Below are positions 16,731 to 25,445 of a DNA stretch of 28,467 nucleotides, in pieces. Source of the DNA: CAYNFR01 sp964616755 (GTDB lineage Bacteria; Bacteroidota; Bacteroidia; Chitinophagales; Saprospiraceae); the NCBI GenBank assembly GCA_964616755.1, contig CAZTSI010000039.1, forward strand, positions 1 to 28,467, given 5' to 3'. The notes under the pieces were generated by a model. That model did not search any database. It was not told the origin of the DNA and worked only from the letters and a program-made list of their open reading frames with translations. The translations under genes were made by a program, and so were the position numbers. Position 1 is the stretch's first letter; every line of letters begins with the position of its first letter.

Positions 16731-18809
16731 TCACTTCGCTAATTTAATGACATTTTTCAATCTGCTTTCTATGCGGCGTATGGCATTCAAGTATTTTGTC
16801 TCCCATTTTGGCAATTCGTCATATCGTGAAATAGACAATTCATATTGAAATGCTGGCATCATCCACGAAGCATATCCGCTGTAGGGATCGGACGATGCAT
16901 ACATAGATCGATACCAAGACCCATAAGGCATCCCTTCTATTTCGATCCATTCGCGTTCTAGCATGATTAAGTCTTGATTGATCTTTCTAATATTCGATTT
17001 GTTGGCAGTTTTTAGTGCTATTTCGCATGAAGCGGCAATGGATTCGAGCGAAGCTGCTGCTGCGATTAATTTGATAAATGAAAAGGATAGGTCTTGTGGT
17101 AGTTGCTTTTGAAGGGCTTCGAAATGCCCTTTGGTATCCTTCCCATATCTTGTGAGACTGTAGGGTAAAACATCCTGACTGGCGAGTTGCAGGGTGGCTA
17201 TTCCAAATACCTGCTCAACCATCGGGCCCATCTTAAAACTACTATCTACGAATTTTTCATAATAATGGTGATTGTCGTAATTAGAGTGATATAAAGACGT
17301 GCCACCTGTGCCCGCGTTCCACGACGGTATTCCAATATGAGAGTAGAATGGCAAATGATCTGAACCTCCTCCTAAATTGCCTATGGGCGCTTCCTTCTTG
17401 TCGCCGACCCAATGCTTATAGACTGTATGCACAGAGTCGGGATAATTGACCTGCCTTGTTGCATTAACCAGTAATTCTTTTAGACTAGGACTCGTAGCGC
17501 CACCAAATCTTCGCCCGCCGACGGCACCATCTGCGTTCATATAGGCGACGGCTTTTTGATGTAATTCATCTTTGAATTGTTCTACCCATTCCGTCGAGCC
17601 AATAATGCCTACTTCTTCAGCATCCCAATGTGCTATTTTAATCGTGCGCTTAGGGCGCATTCCTTGCTCAGCCATTTTGCCTAGCGACTCACTTAACGAA
17701 AGCAACATAGCCGTTCCACTATTCGGGTCGATACTTCCAAAATTCCATGCATCATAGTGACATCCAGCGATTATCCACTCATCTGGATATTGAGCACCTC
17801 TCAGCGTCCCTACAACATTGTATATGCGCTGCAGCGCCATTTCTTGTTGAACATGCACGCGGACTTGCAGATCTTTACCACCTTCTATTCTGTAGGCATA
17901 GGGCAGCCCCCCTTGCCATGCTGATGGCACTGGGCGGCCGGTCATCTGACCAATTATCTCTTTCGCCGATCCATAGGGCAAGGGCATGATAGGAATGGTA
18001 TGCATTTCTTTGACATCAGAAGGGGATAGTCGTACTACTTTCTCTGGGCTATCTAAAGGTAGTGCGGGCACGAATGGGGTCAACGGATCTCCTGTCCACT
18101 CAAGGGTCAAGACAGAGCCCCTTTGGATAGTACTTTCATCAAAATAAGGACCCTCTGGATAGACAGGCCCTTTCATATAGCCGCTGTCTTCAGGATCAGT
18201 GTAAATGATGAGCCCAATAGCTCCGTAAAGTTCAGCATATTTAGCCTTAAAACCTCTAAAGTTGCCGCCATACCTTGCGATAACGATTTTGCCGTTGACC
18301 GAAATACCCATTGACGCGAGGAGCTCAAAATCTTCCTTTCTGCCATAATTTGCATAGATAACTTCAGCAGTTACATCACCAGAACCTGTATAAGCATTGA
18401 AGCCAATCGTCAGATCGGGATGAGAAGAAAATGGATCCTCTTCGTGGATATATTCTTTAATATTGAGTGGGAGTCGCTTAGGTTTGACGATTTCTGCATA
18501 CGCAATACCAGGCATAACAGGTAAATAAATATCGTATGGATATATATCGACCTCCCATCCAGCTTTTCGCATGACATCCGCCATATAATCTCTTACGCGC
18601 TCATTTGATTGGGTGGCGGTTATATGTGGCTCTTTCGTTAATTCGACCAAATGCTTTCGATAGCGTTCGGGGCTTTGTTGTTGTAAAAAGACTTTGTTTA
18701 TGTCATCCATTTCTGCATTCTGGGTTGCTCCTTGTGCCAGCATGCTGGTGTCAGAGATCGATCCGAGGATGCAAATCAATAAAAAAACCAATCCTGTTTT
18801 CTTCTTCAT
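16731..18809 (-). CDS. Exported M28B metallopeptidase, PSMA/glutamate-carboxypeptidase II-like
   Basis: A 692-residue protein with a signal peptide (residues 1-26, M-K-K-K-T-G-L-V-F-L-L ... L-A-Q). A PA (protease-associated) domain lies at about 125-290 inserted before the catalytic core at about 325-560. Both zinc sites are complete by comparison with human PSMA: His351 (G-C-H-Y-D-A-W), bridging Asp361 (S-I-D-P-N-S-G), Glu398/Glu399 (W-D-A-E-E-V-G), Asp427 (M-N-A-D) and His508 (L-Y-H-S-N-Y-D). A C-terminal helical region (about 580-690) matches the transferrin-receptor-like dimerisation domain. It probably trims peptides in the periplasm or outside the cell. It is a single gene; 255 bp upstream hold no gene. 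Confidence 0.93.
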   Translation of the reverse strand: MKKKTGLVFLLICILGSISDTSMLAQGATQNAEMDDINKVFLQQQSPERYRKHLVELTKEPHITATQSNERVRDYMADVMRKAGWEVDIYPYDIYLPVMPGIAYAEIVKPKRLPLNIKEYIHEEDPFSSHPDLTIGFNAYTGSGDVTAEVIYANYGRKEDFELLASMGISVNGKIVIARYGGNFRGFKAKYAELYGAIGLIIYTDPEDSGYMKGPVYPEGPYFDESTIQRGSVLTLEWTGDPLTPFVPALPLDSPEKVVRLSPSDVKEMHTIPIMPLPYGSAKEIIGQMTGRPVPSAWQGGLPYAYRIEGGKDLQVRVHVQQEMALQRIYNVVGTLRGAQYPDEWIIAGCHYDAWNFGSIDPNSGTAMLLSLSESLGKMAEQGMRPKRTIKIAHWDAEEVGIIGSTEWVEQFKDELHQKAVAYMNADGAVGGRRFGGATSPSLKELLVNATRQVNYPDSVHTVYKHWVGDKKEAPIGNLGGGSDHLPFYSHIGIPSWNAGTGGTSLYHSNYDNHHYYEKFVDSSFKMGPMVEQVFGIATLQLASQDVLPYSLTRYGKDTKGHFEALQKQLPQDLSFSFIKLIAAAASLESIAASCEIALKTANKSNIRKINQDLIMLEREWIEIEGMPYGSWYRSMYASSDPYSGYASWMMPAFQYELSISRYDELPKWETKYLNAIRRIESRLKNVIKLAK

Positions 18810-19064
18810 GAGGTAAGTATTATTTTACAACTATTCAACCTTGAGCAATTTTTACAGAAAATGACCATTTTTACGTCATAATGCAGCTACTTTTTTTTGA
18901 TACCCAAGCTGTCTTCTCAAATATGAACTTTTTCGTACATGACGAAGTCTGAATTTTCATTTCAAAAGCATGTAGCCGAATAGCTGCTATTTATTTTAGT
19001 GTACTGTGCAAGATAGGTATTTTTTTTATAAATCCTCTGAAGGGATTGCCATATAAAAGCCTAT

Positions 19065-19856
19065 TTACTGCGCTGTCCACTTGGGCTTGCGTTTGTCTAA
19101 AAACGCCTCCACTCCTTCTTTGAAATCGGTGGTAGCGGCAAGACGTCCAAAAGCGAGATGTTCGGATTCATATCCATTTTTAGTTGGATTAAATACATCA
19201 TTTACAGCAGAAATGGTTTCTGCAATAGCAAGTGGCCCTTTGGTGGCAATTTTATGGATGATCTGTTTGGCAGTGTTCAATTCTTCTCCAACGTCACAAA
19301 CTACATTTGCCAATCCTAATTGAAGTGCCGTCTGTGCGTCAATCATGTCGCCTGTCAAAAGGAGTTCTAGCGCTTTTGATTTGCCGATGAGATGCACAAG
19401 ACGTTGGGTGCCTCCATAGCCAGGTAGTATACCTAGATTTACTTCGGGCTGACCGAATTTGGCCGTAGCTCCTGCTACCCGGAGGTGGCAGGCCATCGCT
19501 AATTCACAGCCTCCGCCCAACGCAAATCCATTCACCGCCGCGATGACGGTTATCGGGAAGGCCTCGATTCTTGCAAAAATCTCTTGACCTCTTCGAGACA
19601 ATGCAGTTGCTGATGTACTATCGAGCGTCAAAAATTCCTTTATATCAGCTCCCGCTACAAAGGCACGGTCTCCTGCCCCTGTTAAAATCACACCTTTGTA
19701 TGAGCGTGGTTCGATATCTTTTTCGAACAACTGTATTACATCCAGAAAGACTTCGTTATTGAGAGCGTTCAGAGCATTAGGTCTATTGATCGTGACCACT
19801 AAAATATCATCCTCTACGGTGACAATGGTTTGACGATAGTTTGTTTGAATAGGCAT
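19065..19856 (-). CDS. Enoyl-CoA hydratase/isomerase (crotonase family)
   Basis: A 263-residue cytoplasmic protein. Crotonase landmarks are the oxyanion-hole segment A-G-A-D-I-K-E-F (about 68-75) and G-F-A-L-G-G-G-C-E-L-A (110-120). The two catalytic glutamates of true hydratases, Glu118 and Glu138 (G-Q-P-E-V-N-L-G), are both present, followed by P-G-Y-G-G-T-Q-R-L. It should hydrate trans-2-enoyl-CoA in fatty-acid or amino-acid breakdown (3-hydroxybutyryl-CoA dehydratase-like). It follows the small acidic protein gene by 47 bp on the same strand, so co-transcription is possible. Confidence 0.93.
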   Translation of the reverse strand: MPIQTNYRQTIVTVEDDILVVTINRPNALNALNNEVFLDVIQLFEKDIEPRSYKGVILTGAGDRAFVAGADIKEFLTLDSTSATALSRRGQEIFARIEAFPITVIAAVNGFALGGGCELAMACHLRVAGATAKFGQPEVNLGILPGYGGTQRLVHLIGKSKALELLLTGDMIDAQTALQLGLANVVCDVGEELNTAKQIIHKIATKGPLAIAETISAVNDVFNPTKNGYESEHLAFGRLAATTDFKEGVEAFLDKRKPKWTAQ

Positions 19857-19903
19857 GGGCTCATTTTATTATTGAACAGAGATGTTTAGCAATGAGTACT
19901 ACG

Positions 19904-20134
19904 TCATTCTTCCTCAGAAGAAGGGTTGCCGAGTTGTATATCAAAATACGAATCAACGAAGGCCTCAATATCGAATTCGGGTTCTTTTTTGAGTTCTTTA
20001 TATTCATCAATTAAATCATCAAAATCGAGTAAAGGTTCTACTTGAGAGAGGTGAACTCCTTGTGGCAATATGCCGGCCTCGTTGACCTGCGCCAATAGTT
20101 GATCCCAGAGTTCGCTGTTTTTTATTTTTGACAT
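19904..20134 (-). CDS. Small acidic protein of unknown function
   Basis: A 76-residue protein not recognised. It carries 19 Asp/Glu, five Lys, no Arg and no Cys, with an acidic end (S-S-E-E-E). It reads as mostly helical with amphipathic stretches (S-E-L-W-D-Q-L-L-A-Q-V; F-D-D-L-I-D-E-Y-K-E-L). It has no signal peptide or membrane helix. A perfect TAnnTTTG element (TACCTTTG) lies 20 bases before its ATG, and it is bounded by the groEL terminator upstream, so it likely starts its own transcript, perhaps including the enoyl-CoA hydratase gene. Those signals support a real gene. Confidence 0.7.
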   Translation of the reverse strand: MSKIKNSELWDQLLAQVNEAGILPQGVHLSQVEPLLDFDDLIDEYKELKKEPEFDIEAFVDSYFDIQLGNPSSEEE

Positions 20135-20153
20135 AAATTATTTTTTTTCACTG

Positions 20154-20161
20154 CAAAGGTA
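20154..20161 (-). promoter_or_regulatory. Bacteroidota -7 promoter element (TACCTTTG)
   Basis: On the minus strand TACCTTTG matches TAnnTTTG exactly, 19 bases before the ATG of the small acidic protein. The nearest upstream TTG (-33-like) is at 20187-20189, 25 bases away, slightly longer than the usual 17-23. It sits between the groEL terminator and the gene. Confidence 0.6.
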
Positions 20162-20231
20162 GTTGGATTCTTTGCGCCTCTGGGTGCAATATTCATAATT
20201 TCTTCTAGGCAAAATTGGGGTAGGCGAAATG

Positions 20232-20266
20232 AAAAAGGGCTGCCTAATCATAGGCAACCCTTTATT
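20232..20266 (-). terminator. Intrinsic terminator downstream of groEL
   Basis: Read on the minus strand: AAGGGTTGCCTA, a TGAT loop, TAGGCAGCCCTT, then TTTC. The RNA stem pairs throughout in this direction (one U-G pair), while the plus-strand reading would have a C-A mismatch. It lies about 27 bases after the groEL stop. Confidence 0.85.
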
Positions 20267-20292
20267 TTAGACATTTGTCTTCTAATAAGCTA

Positions 20293-21924
20293 CTACATCA
20301 TGCCGCCCATTCCTCCACCTGGAGGCATTGGCATTTCTGACTTAGGCTCGGGCTTATCATTAATAACAGCCTCTGTAGTCAGAATCATACCTGCGATAGA
20401 TGCGGCGTTTTCGACAGCAATCCGTGTTACTTTCGTAGGATCGATGACTCCCGCCTTCTTAAGGTCTTCGTATTGGTTAGTCTTGGCATTGTAGCCGAAC
20501 GAACCTTTAGATGAGAGTACTGCTTGCAATACGACGGATCCTTCTACTCCAGCATTTTCAGCGATGATTCTCAAAGGTGCTTCTAAAGCTTTGCGTACGA
20601 TGCTGATACCGAGGTTTTCATCATCATTGCTTCCCACAAGTTTCTCTAGAGCTGTTATCGTTCTTACGAGAGCAACACCACCACCAGTGACAATACCTTC
20701 TTCTACCGCTGCGCGAGTGGCATGAAGAGCATCATCTACTCTGTCTTTCTTTTCTTTCATTTCAACCTCCGTAGAAGCTCCAACATAAAGTACGGCAACA
20801 CCACCTGACAATTTCGCGAGGCGCTCTTGCAATTTCTCTTTGTCGTAGTCTGAAGTAGTCGAATCAATTTGTTGTTTAATTTGGCCTATACGTGCCTTAA
20901 TGTCCTTTTGTTTTCCAGCACCGTCGACGATAGTTGTATTATCCTTATCAACTGTGATTTTTTCGCATGAACCTAGGTGTGCTAATTCGGTGTTTTCTAG
21001 CTTGTAGCCTTTCTCCTCAGAGATAACCGTGCCACCTGTAAGGATAGCAATGTCTTCTAACATGGCCTTGCGACGATCCCCAAACCCTGGAGCTTTCACC
21101 GCTACAACTTTTAACCCACCGCGCAATCTGTTCACGACCAATAGACCTAATGCTTGGCTTTCAACATCTTCCGCAATAATCAAAAGCGGGCGACCTGCGC
21201 TAGCCGCTTTTTCTAAAACTGGAATGATTTCTTGTGTGCTAGAAATTTTCTTGTCGTGAATTAAAATCAGAGGGTGCTCATATTCCGTTTTCATGTCCTC
21301 TGCGTTGGTCACGAAGTAGGGAGACAAATACCCACGATCAAACTGCATACCCATGACTTCTTCGACGTAGGTGTCTGTTCCTTTCGCTTCTTCAACAGTG
21401 ATCACACCATCCTTGCTCACGCGCTTCATAGCGTCTGCGATCAAAGTGCCGATTTCTTCGTCATTGTTGGCAGATATGGCTCCTACTTGTTGAATCTTAG
21501 AAAAGTCGTCACCGATTTTCTCACTTTGCTTGCGTAGGTTGGCGATAACAGCATCCTTGGCCTTGTCAATACCTCTTTTAAGATCCATTGGGTTAGCACC
21601 TGCTGCTACGTACTTCATACCAGCGGCCACCATTCCTTGAGCGAGAACTGTCGCTGTAGTAGTGCCATCTCCAGCTTGATCAGCCGTTTTAGAAGCAACT
21701 TCTTTAACCAACTGAGCGCCCATGTTTTCTACTGGATCTTCTAATTCAATTTCTTTCGCTACGGTAACACCGTCTTTAGTGACTTGTGGTGCACCGAAAC
21801 TTTTTTGGATAACTACATTTCTGCCTTTTGGGCCTAATGTTGTTTTCACTGCATTTGCTAATGCGTCAATCCCTTTGCGCATTCTATCTCTAGCTTCCGT
21901 ATTGAAACTAATTTGCTTTGCCAT
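20293..21924 (-). CDS. groEL: 60-kDa chaperonin GroEL
   Basis: A 543-residue protein, normal for the family. The ATP-binding segment T-L-G-P-K-G-R-N-V-V lies at about 31-40 and A-G-D-G-T-T-T-A-T-V-L-A near 85-96. The C-terminus ends in the flexible Gly/Met tail (G-G-G-M-G-G-M-M). With GroES it forms the folding chamber for cytosolic proteins. It lies 49 bp after groES on the same strand and ends in a strong terminator. Confidence 0.98.
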   Translation of the reverse strand: MAKQISFNTEARDRMRKGIDALANAVKTTLGPKGRNVVIQKSFGAPQVTKDGVTVAKEIELEDPVENMGAQLVKEVASKTADQAGDGTTTATVLAQGMVAAGMKYVAAGANPMDLKRGIDKAKDAVIANLRKQSEKIGDDFSKIQQVGAISANNDEEIGTLIADAMKRVSKDGVITVEEAKGTDTYVEEVMGMQFDRGYLSPYFVTNAEDMKTEYEHPLILIHDKKISSTQEIIPVLEKAASAGRPLLIIAEDVESQALGLLVVNRLRGGLKVVAVKAPGFGDRRKAMLEDIAILTGGTVISEEKGYKLENTELAHLGSCEKITVDKDNTTIVDGAGKQKDIKARIGQIKQQIDSTTSDYDKEKLQERLAKLSGGVAVLYVGASTEVEMKEKKDRVDDALHATRAAVEEGIVTGGGVALVRTITALEKLVGSNDDENLGISIVRKALEAPLRIIAENAGVEGSVVLQAVLSSKGSFGYNAKTNQYEDLKKAGVIDPTKVTRIAVENAASIAGMILTTEAVINDKPEPKSEMPMPPGGGMGGMM

Positions 21925-21973
21925 TATACTTAGGTTTAATTTTTATGGAATAATTTTTTTCTTCAGGAAATAC

Positions 21974-22249
21974 TTACTTTCCTAGGATGACCAAAATGTC
22001 ATCTTCTCGCATGATGAGATAATCTTTGCCCTCATAGGTCAACTCTTGTCCTGCATATTTGCCATAAAGGACTTTATCTCCTTTTTTGACGGTCATTTCA
22101 TTACCATCTTTGCCTGGGCCAACAGCTATTACTTCTCCGCGCTGTGGTTTTTCTTTAGCTGTATCAGGTAAGATAAGACCTCCTGATGTTTTTTCATCAG
22201 CAGCGGCAGGCTTTACTACCACTCTGTCATTGATCGGTTTAAAACTCAT
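21974..22249 (-). CDS. groES: 10-kDa co-chaperonin GroES
   Basis: A 91-residue protein. It starts with the typical P-I-N-D-R-V-V-V-K-P, has the mobile-loop region K-T-S-G-G-L-I-L-P (about 20-29), the G-P-G segment, and ends D-D-I-L-V-I-L. It caps GroEL. It is the first gene of groES-groEL. No CIRCE (HrcA) operator is present upstream. Confidence 0.98.
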   Translation of the reverse strand: MSFKPINDRVVVKPAAADEKTSGGLILPDTAKEKPQRGEVIAVGPGKDGNEMTVKKGDKVLYGKYAGQELTYEGKDYLIMREDDILVILGK

Positions 22250-22431
22250 GTTTATACGATTTATAATTGATTAAAAGAATTAATTGAACTTCTACTCTAT
22301 AGCACTTCTTATGCCAAATGGAAAATAACTGACAGAATAGCAGATGCCATGATATTTTGTCGCAATTCATCTCAAAAAGATCAGCTAAGGAGCATTTATG
22401 GCAGACCACAACAACAGTAGAGAATAACTTT

Positions 22432-22465
22432 AGCAGGCCTTTCGAGGCTTACAGTTTTGCCTGCT
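22432..22465. other. Inverted repeat between secG and groES
   Basis: AGCAGGC (22432-22438) pairs with GCCTGCT (22459-22465). A second, mutually exclusive hairpin GCCT-TTCG-AGGC lies inside (22437-22448). It is 39 bases beyond the secG stop. There is no T run on either strand next to it, so it is at best a weak terminator or a structured leader element. The rest of the 254-base gap shows nothing clear. Confidence 0.4.
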
Positions 22466-22503
22466 GATGCAATAAAAAGGTAAAACAATGTTGGAAAATA
22501 AGC

Positions 22504-22782
22504 TTAGCCTTCGCTCTGAATTGGGGTTAGATCAATGGCTCCGCCTGATTGGCTTGTTACCACGATAGCGGTAATGATGCAAAGTATGAATAATGCGGCC
22601 GCTAGCCCCCATGTAATTTTCTCTATTAGGTCTGTGCTTTTTGCTGCACCAAACATTTGGTTAGCGCCTGAGCCCCCAAAAGAAGAGTCTAGTCCTCCAC
22701 CCTTAGGATTTTGGATTAACACTACTAAAGTCAGCAAAAGACAGATGATTCCGATAAGTATAGTTAACAAAGTAATAATCAT
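22504..22782 (-). CDS. secG: Preprotein translocase subunit SecG
   Basis: A 92-residue inner-membrane protein with two transmembrane helices (about 3-23 and 56-76). The family loop L-I-Q-N-P-K-G-G-G-L lies between them, with S-F-G-G-S ... F-G. It assists the SecYEG channel. Its ATG overlaps the end of the upstream TPR gene (22779-22782), indicating translational coupling. Confidence 0.95.
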   Translation of the reverse strand: MIITLLTILIGIICLLLTLVVLIQNPKGGGLDSSFGGSGANQMFGAAKSTDLIEKITWGLAAALFILCIITAIVVTSQSGGAIDLTPIQSEG

Positions 22783-23633
22783 GAGGATAGTATTTTATCA
22801 ATTTGGAGCGCAAAGTAATCACTTTTTTCAGGATATTTCAAACTCAACTTTTTGTACATGTCAATTGCCTCCTTATTGTGTCCTTGCTTCATCAATATTT
22901 CGGCGAGCGACACCGAAATCACTGACAAGTTTTTTGTGGTCACTTCTCGCGCACTCAGAGGGGCGTCCGAAGGCCTCTCTAATTGCTTAAGAGATTGAAG
23001 CCAAGCGGTAAATTCTTCTAATTGAACATCTGGTAATCGACTATTATCAAACGACGTTGTTTGTTCACTTTCACTTTCTGTCTGTGCGGATTCAGCTGTG
23101 ATGATTGATATTAAGTCCGTATCCTGGTCAAAGTTTTGTTCCGTTACCAAATCATGCGAAGTATACTCAGATTCAACAATTTCATCTATTGAGATGGAAT
23201 TAGATTCGTCCCACTCTCGTTCGTTCAAATCTTCTGTGATCTCATCTGCCAGCTCTTCATCACTTAGATATCTCTGTTCACTCGCTACTTCAGGTGATAA
23301 AACTATGCCATGATCCTCGAGATAATCCTCCGAAGGGTTAAATAAAAAAGTTGATTCATCACTTTCTACATCGATTCTATCTTCATGTATGGACATCGCA
23401 TTGATGGCATGAAATACCTTAATGCCATACTGCTTCAAATCTTTAGCATGGAGGGCACCCATATGCATAAGTTTCTCTTTGTCAGGAGCATTTTGTAGAA
23501 TGGCTCTGAGGACTTTCTCGTGATGAAGTATGGACAAAAAGGGATATTGCAAAATCCAATTCTCCAATCGCTCATCTGAAAGATCTTGAATGTCTACAGG
23601 ATTTCGAAGAAGCTCTATAATTTGTGTGTCCAT
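22779..23633 (-). CDS. TPR-containing protein of the lptE-secG cluster, function unknown
   Basis: A 284-residue, acidic, soluble protein with no signal peptide. Residues 1-60 form a helical N-terminal region (L-E-N-W-I-L-Q-Y-P-F), 90-200 is a low-complexity acidic and Ser/Thr-rich stretch, and the C-terminus (about 235-284) contains a TPR (S-L-A-E-I-L-M-K-Q-G-H-N-K-E-A-I). A protein of this build occupies the same place between lptE and secG in many Bacteroidota, but its role is not established. It lies 11 bp after lptE and overlaps secG by 4 bp. Confidence 0.8.
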   Translation of the reverse strand: MDTQIIELLRNPVDIQDLSDERLENWILQYPFLSILHHEKVLRAILQNAPDKEKLMHMGALHAKDLKQYGIKVFHAINAMSIHEDRIDVESDESTFLFNPSEDYLEDHGIVLSPEVASEQRYLSDEELADEITEDLNEREWDESNSISIDEIVESEYTSHDLVTEQNFDQDTDLISIITAESAQTESESEQTTSFDNSRLPDVQLEEFTAWLQSLKQLERPSDAPLSAREVTTKNLSVISVSLAEILMKQGHNKEAIDMYKKLSLKYPEKSDYFALQIDKILSS

Positions 23634-23644
23634 CTAAAGCACGA

Positions 23645-24163
23645 TTACCAATTTGTAAATGCGCGGTTAAAAATATCGCGTGTGATCTGGTCAAAGATAG
23701 CTTGAATCAAGTCATCCTGCACATCTCGTAGCTGTTGATTGGCTTCGAAGTCTTGAAAAAAGGAAAACCGCTGTTTCCATACATCCTCCTCGTCTTGATT
23801 ATTGACATATTCTACTTCTACGGCAATTTGGAGTCGGTTGAGTGAGGAACCAAAACCCGTATCTAAATTTTGAGGGGCTACAGAGCTTACTGAAAATTCG
23901 CGAATGGCTCCTGAAAATTCTATATCTGGCCCAGTTTCATTATACCTTAAGCGCGAACTGGTCAAAATAATATCGCGCAAACTCTCACTAAACAATTGTG
24001 ACAAATCTGCGGGCGCATTTCCTATGTTGAGCTGAAATTGGTCGACATAGAAGGTCTTGATAGTGGGTGAAATAGAAATTCCCTTAAATGAATAACATCC
24101 CGAAAAACTAAGAAGCCCGACGATAACCCAAAAGGACGATATAGGTCGTTTATTCCAAGCCAT
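23645..24163 (-). CDS. lptE: LPS-assembly lipoprotein LptE
   Basis: A 172-residue lipoprotein. The signal peptide ends L-S-F-S-G-C with lipidated Cys23, followed directly by the Y-S-F-K-G-I-S-I-S-P motif typical of Bacteroidota LptE. The sequence L-S-Q-L-F-S-E-S-L-R-D-I-I also fits. LptE plugs the LptD barrel that inserts lipopolysaccharide into the outer membrane. Its start overlaps the sigma-54 activator gene by 14 bp. Confidence 0.85.
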   Translation of the reverse strand: MAWNKRPISSFWVIVGLLSFSGCYSFKGISISPTIKTFYVDQFQLNIGNAPADLSQLFSESLRDIILTSSRLRYNETGPDIEFSGAIREFSVSSVAPQNLDTGFGSSLNRLQIAVEVEYVNNQDEEDVWKQRFSFFQDFEANQQLRDVQDDLIQAIFDQITRDIFNRAFTNW

Positions 24164-25430
24164 AATAACTTATTTTTCGATAAAGGGTGCGCTCAGAAAT
24201 CCCTAATTCTGAAGCAGCCTCCTTTCTTCGTCCGTTAAATTTTTTCAAGGCCTTTGCAATGTATTCCTTTTCCATATCCTCTAACGAAAGATTTTCCTCT
24301 ATTACTTCCATTACGTCATAACGTTTGTCAGACACAATCAGCGGGCTACTATGTTCGTCTTCTGAGGCATAGCCAGAGTCGTCAGCATCTGATTTGAGTC
24401 CTGAGGTATACACATCTCGTGTATAGGATTCAGAAGAAGGCGTTCGTTGTTCATTTGGGCTATTTAACCGCAATTGTTGAAGCGAACTTGCCTCTGGCAT
24501 GTCAAGATCATTGGTTCGAATCAATCCGTATATCAGTGATTTAAGATCATTGAGATCATTGCGCATGTCAAAAAGTACCTTGTAAAGGATTTCGCGTTCT
24601 TGAAAATTTTCTGACTCCGTGGGTAGTTTTCCAGGAAGATAACGATCACCTATTGTAGGAATTAAATCAATGAGTCGATGGCGGGTTATGGTCTTGTCTT
24701 CACTTAATATTGATAATTGCTCAACGACATTTCTCAATTCTCGAATATTTCCGGGCCAATTGTACTTCGTCAGTAGATCTTTGGCTTCGGTGTCTAAAAG
24801 GATAGGATCCGTGCGATATTTATCTGCAAAATCGAGAGAGAATTTGCGAAATAGCATATAAATATCTTCCTTTCGTTCCTTTAAAGAGGGAACTCGAATG
24901 GGCACGGTATTGAGTCTATAGTATAGGTCTTCTCTAAATTTTCCTTGGCGCACCTTTTCAAGTAGGTCAACGTTAGAGGCAGCAATCACTCTTACATCAG
25001 TGATTTGCACTTTTGATGAGCCTACACGGATAAACTCTCCACTTTCTAGTATCCGAAGCAAATAGGCCTGTGTATCCATGGGCATTTCGCCTATCTCATC
25101 TAAAAAAATGGTGCCACCTGCCGCTGTTTCAAAATATCCTTTTCGCTCACCAAGTGCACCCGTAAAAGAACCTTTTTCATGCCCAAACAATTCTGAATTG
25201 ATCGTTCCCTCGGGCAGGGCACCTGTATTAATGGCGATAAAGGGGTTGTGTTTTCGACTGCTTAGTTGATGAATAATTTTGGAGATAACTTCTTTTCCTA
25301 CGCCGCTTTCTCCTTGAATGAGCACTGATAGATCCGTATTCGCAACGCGAATTGCCTTGTCCAAAGCGCGATTTAACGCCTCTGAGGCTCCTATAATTCC
25401 GAAACGTTGCTTGACGGATTGAATGTTCAC
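24150..25430 (-). CDS. Sigma-54-dependent transcriptional activator (AAA+ and Fis-type HTH)
   Basis: A 426-residue protein without a receiver or other N-terminal sensory domain. The AAA+ domain spans about 10-240: Walker A G40-E-S-G-V-G-K-E47, the sigma-54 contact loop as G-S-F-T-G-A (87-92, Ser for the usual Ala), Walker B F-L-D111-E112, and arginine fingers in F-R-E-D-L-Y-Y-R-L-N. A Ser/Asp-rich linker leads to a C-terminal Fis-type HTH (R-R-K-E-A-A-S-E-L-G-I-S-E-R-T-L-Y-R). It hydrolyses ATP to open promoters bound by RpoN. It lies 15 bp after miaB and overlaps lptE, an order known in Bacteroidota. With no sensor domain, control may be by level or by an unknown partner. Confidence 0.92.
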   Translation of the reverse strand: MNIQSVKQRFGIIGASEALNRALDKAIRVANTDLSVLIQGESGVGKEVISKIIHQLSSRKHNPFIAINTGALPEGTINSELFGHEKGSFTGALGERKGYFETAAGGTIFLDEIGEMPMDTQAYLLRILESGEFIRVGSSKVQITDVRVIAASNVDLLEKVRQGKFREDLYYRLNTVPIRVPSLKERKEDIYMLFRKFSLDFADKYRTDPILLDTEAKDLLTKYNWPGNIRELRNVVEQLSILSEDKTITRHRLIDLIPTIGDRYLPGKLPTESENFQEREILYKVLFDMRNDLNDLKSLIYGLIRTNDLDMPEASSLQQLRLNSPNEQRTPSSESYTRDVYTSGLKSDADDSGYASEDEHSSPLIVSDKRYDVMEVIEENLSLEDMEKEYIAKALKKFNGRRKEAASELGISERTLYRKISYYGLE

Positions 25431-25445
25431 TGTTGTAGTTTTACG

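Noticed and set aside
19018..19055. Hairpin AATCC...GGATT with nearby T run after the enoyl-CoA hydratase gene
   Set aside because: In the direction of the gene (minus strand) the hairpin is followed by an A run, not a T run, so it does not fit an intrinsic terminator.
22301..22310. AGCACTTC upstream of groES as a CIRCE (HrcA) half-site
   Set aside because: The second arm GAGTGCTAA is absent at the required 9-base spacing.
22535..22990. 151-codon plus-strand frame over secG and the TPR gene
   Set aside because: It is antisense to well supported genes and shows no family features.
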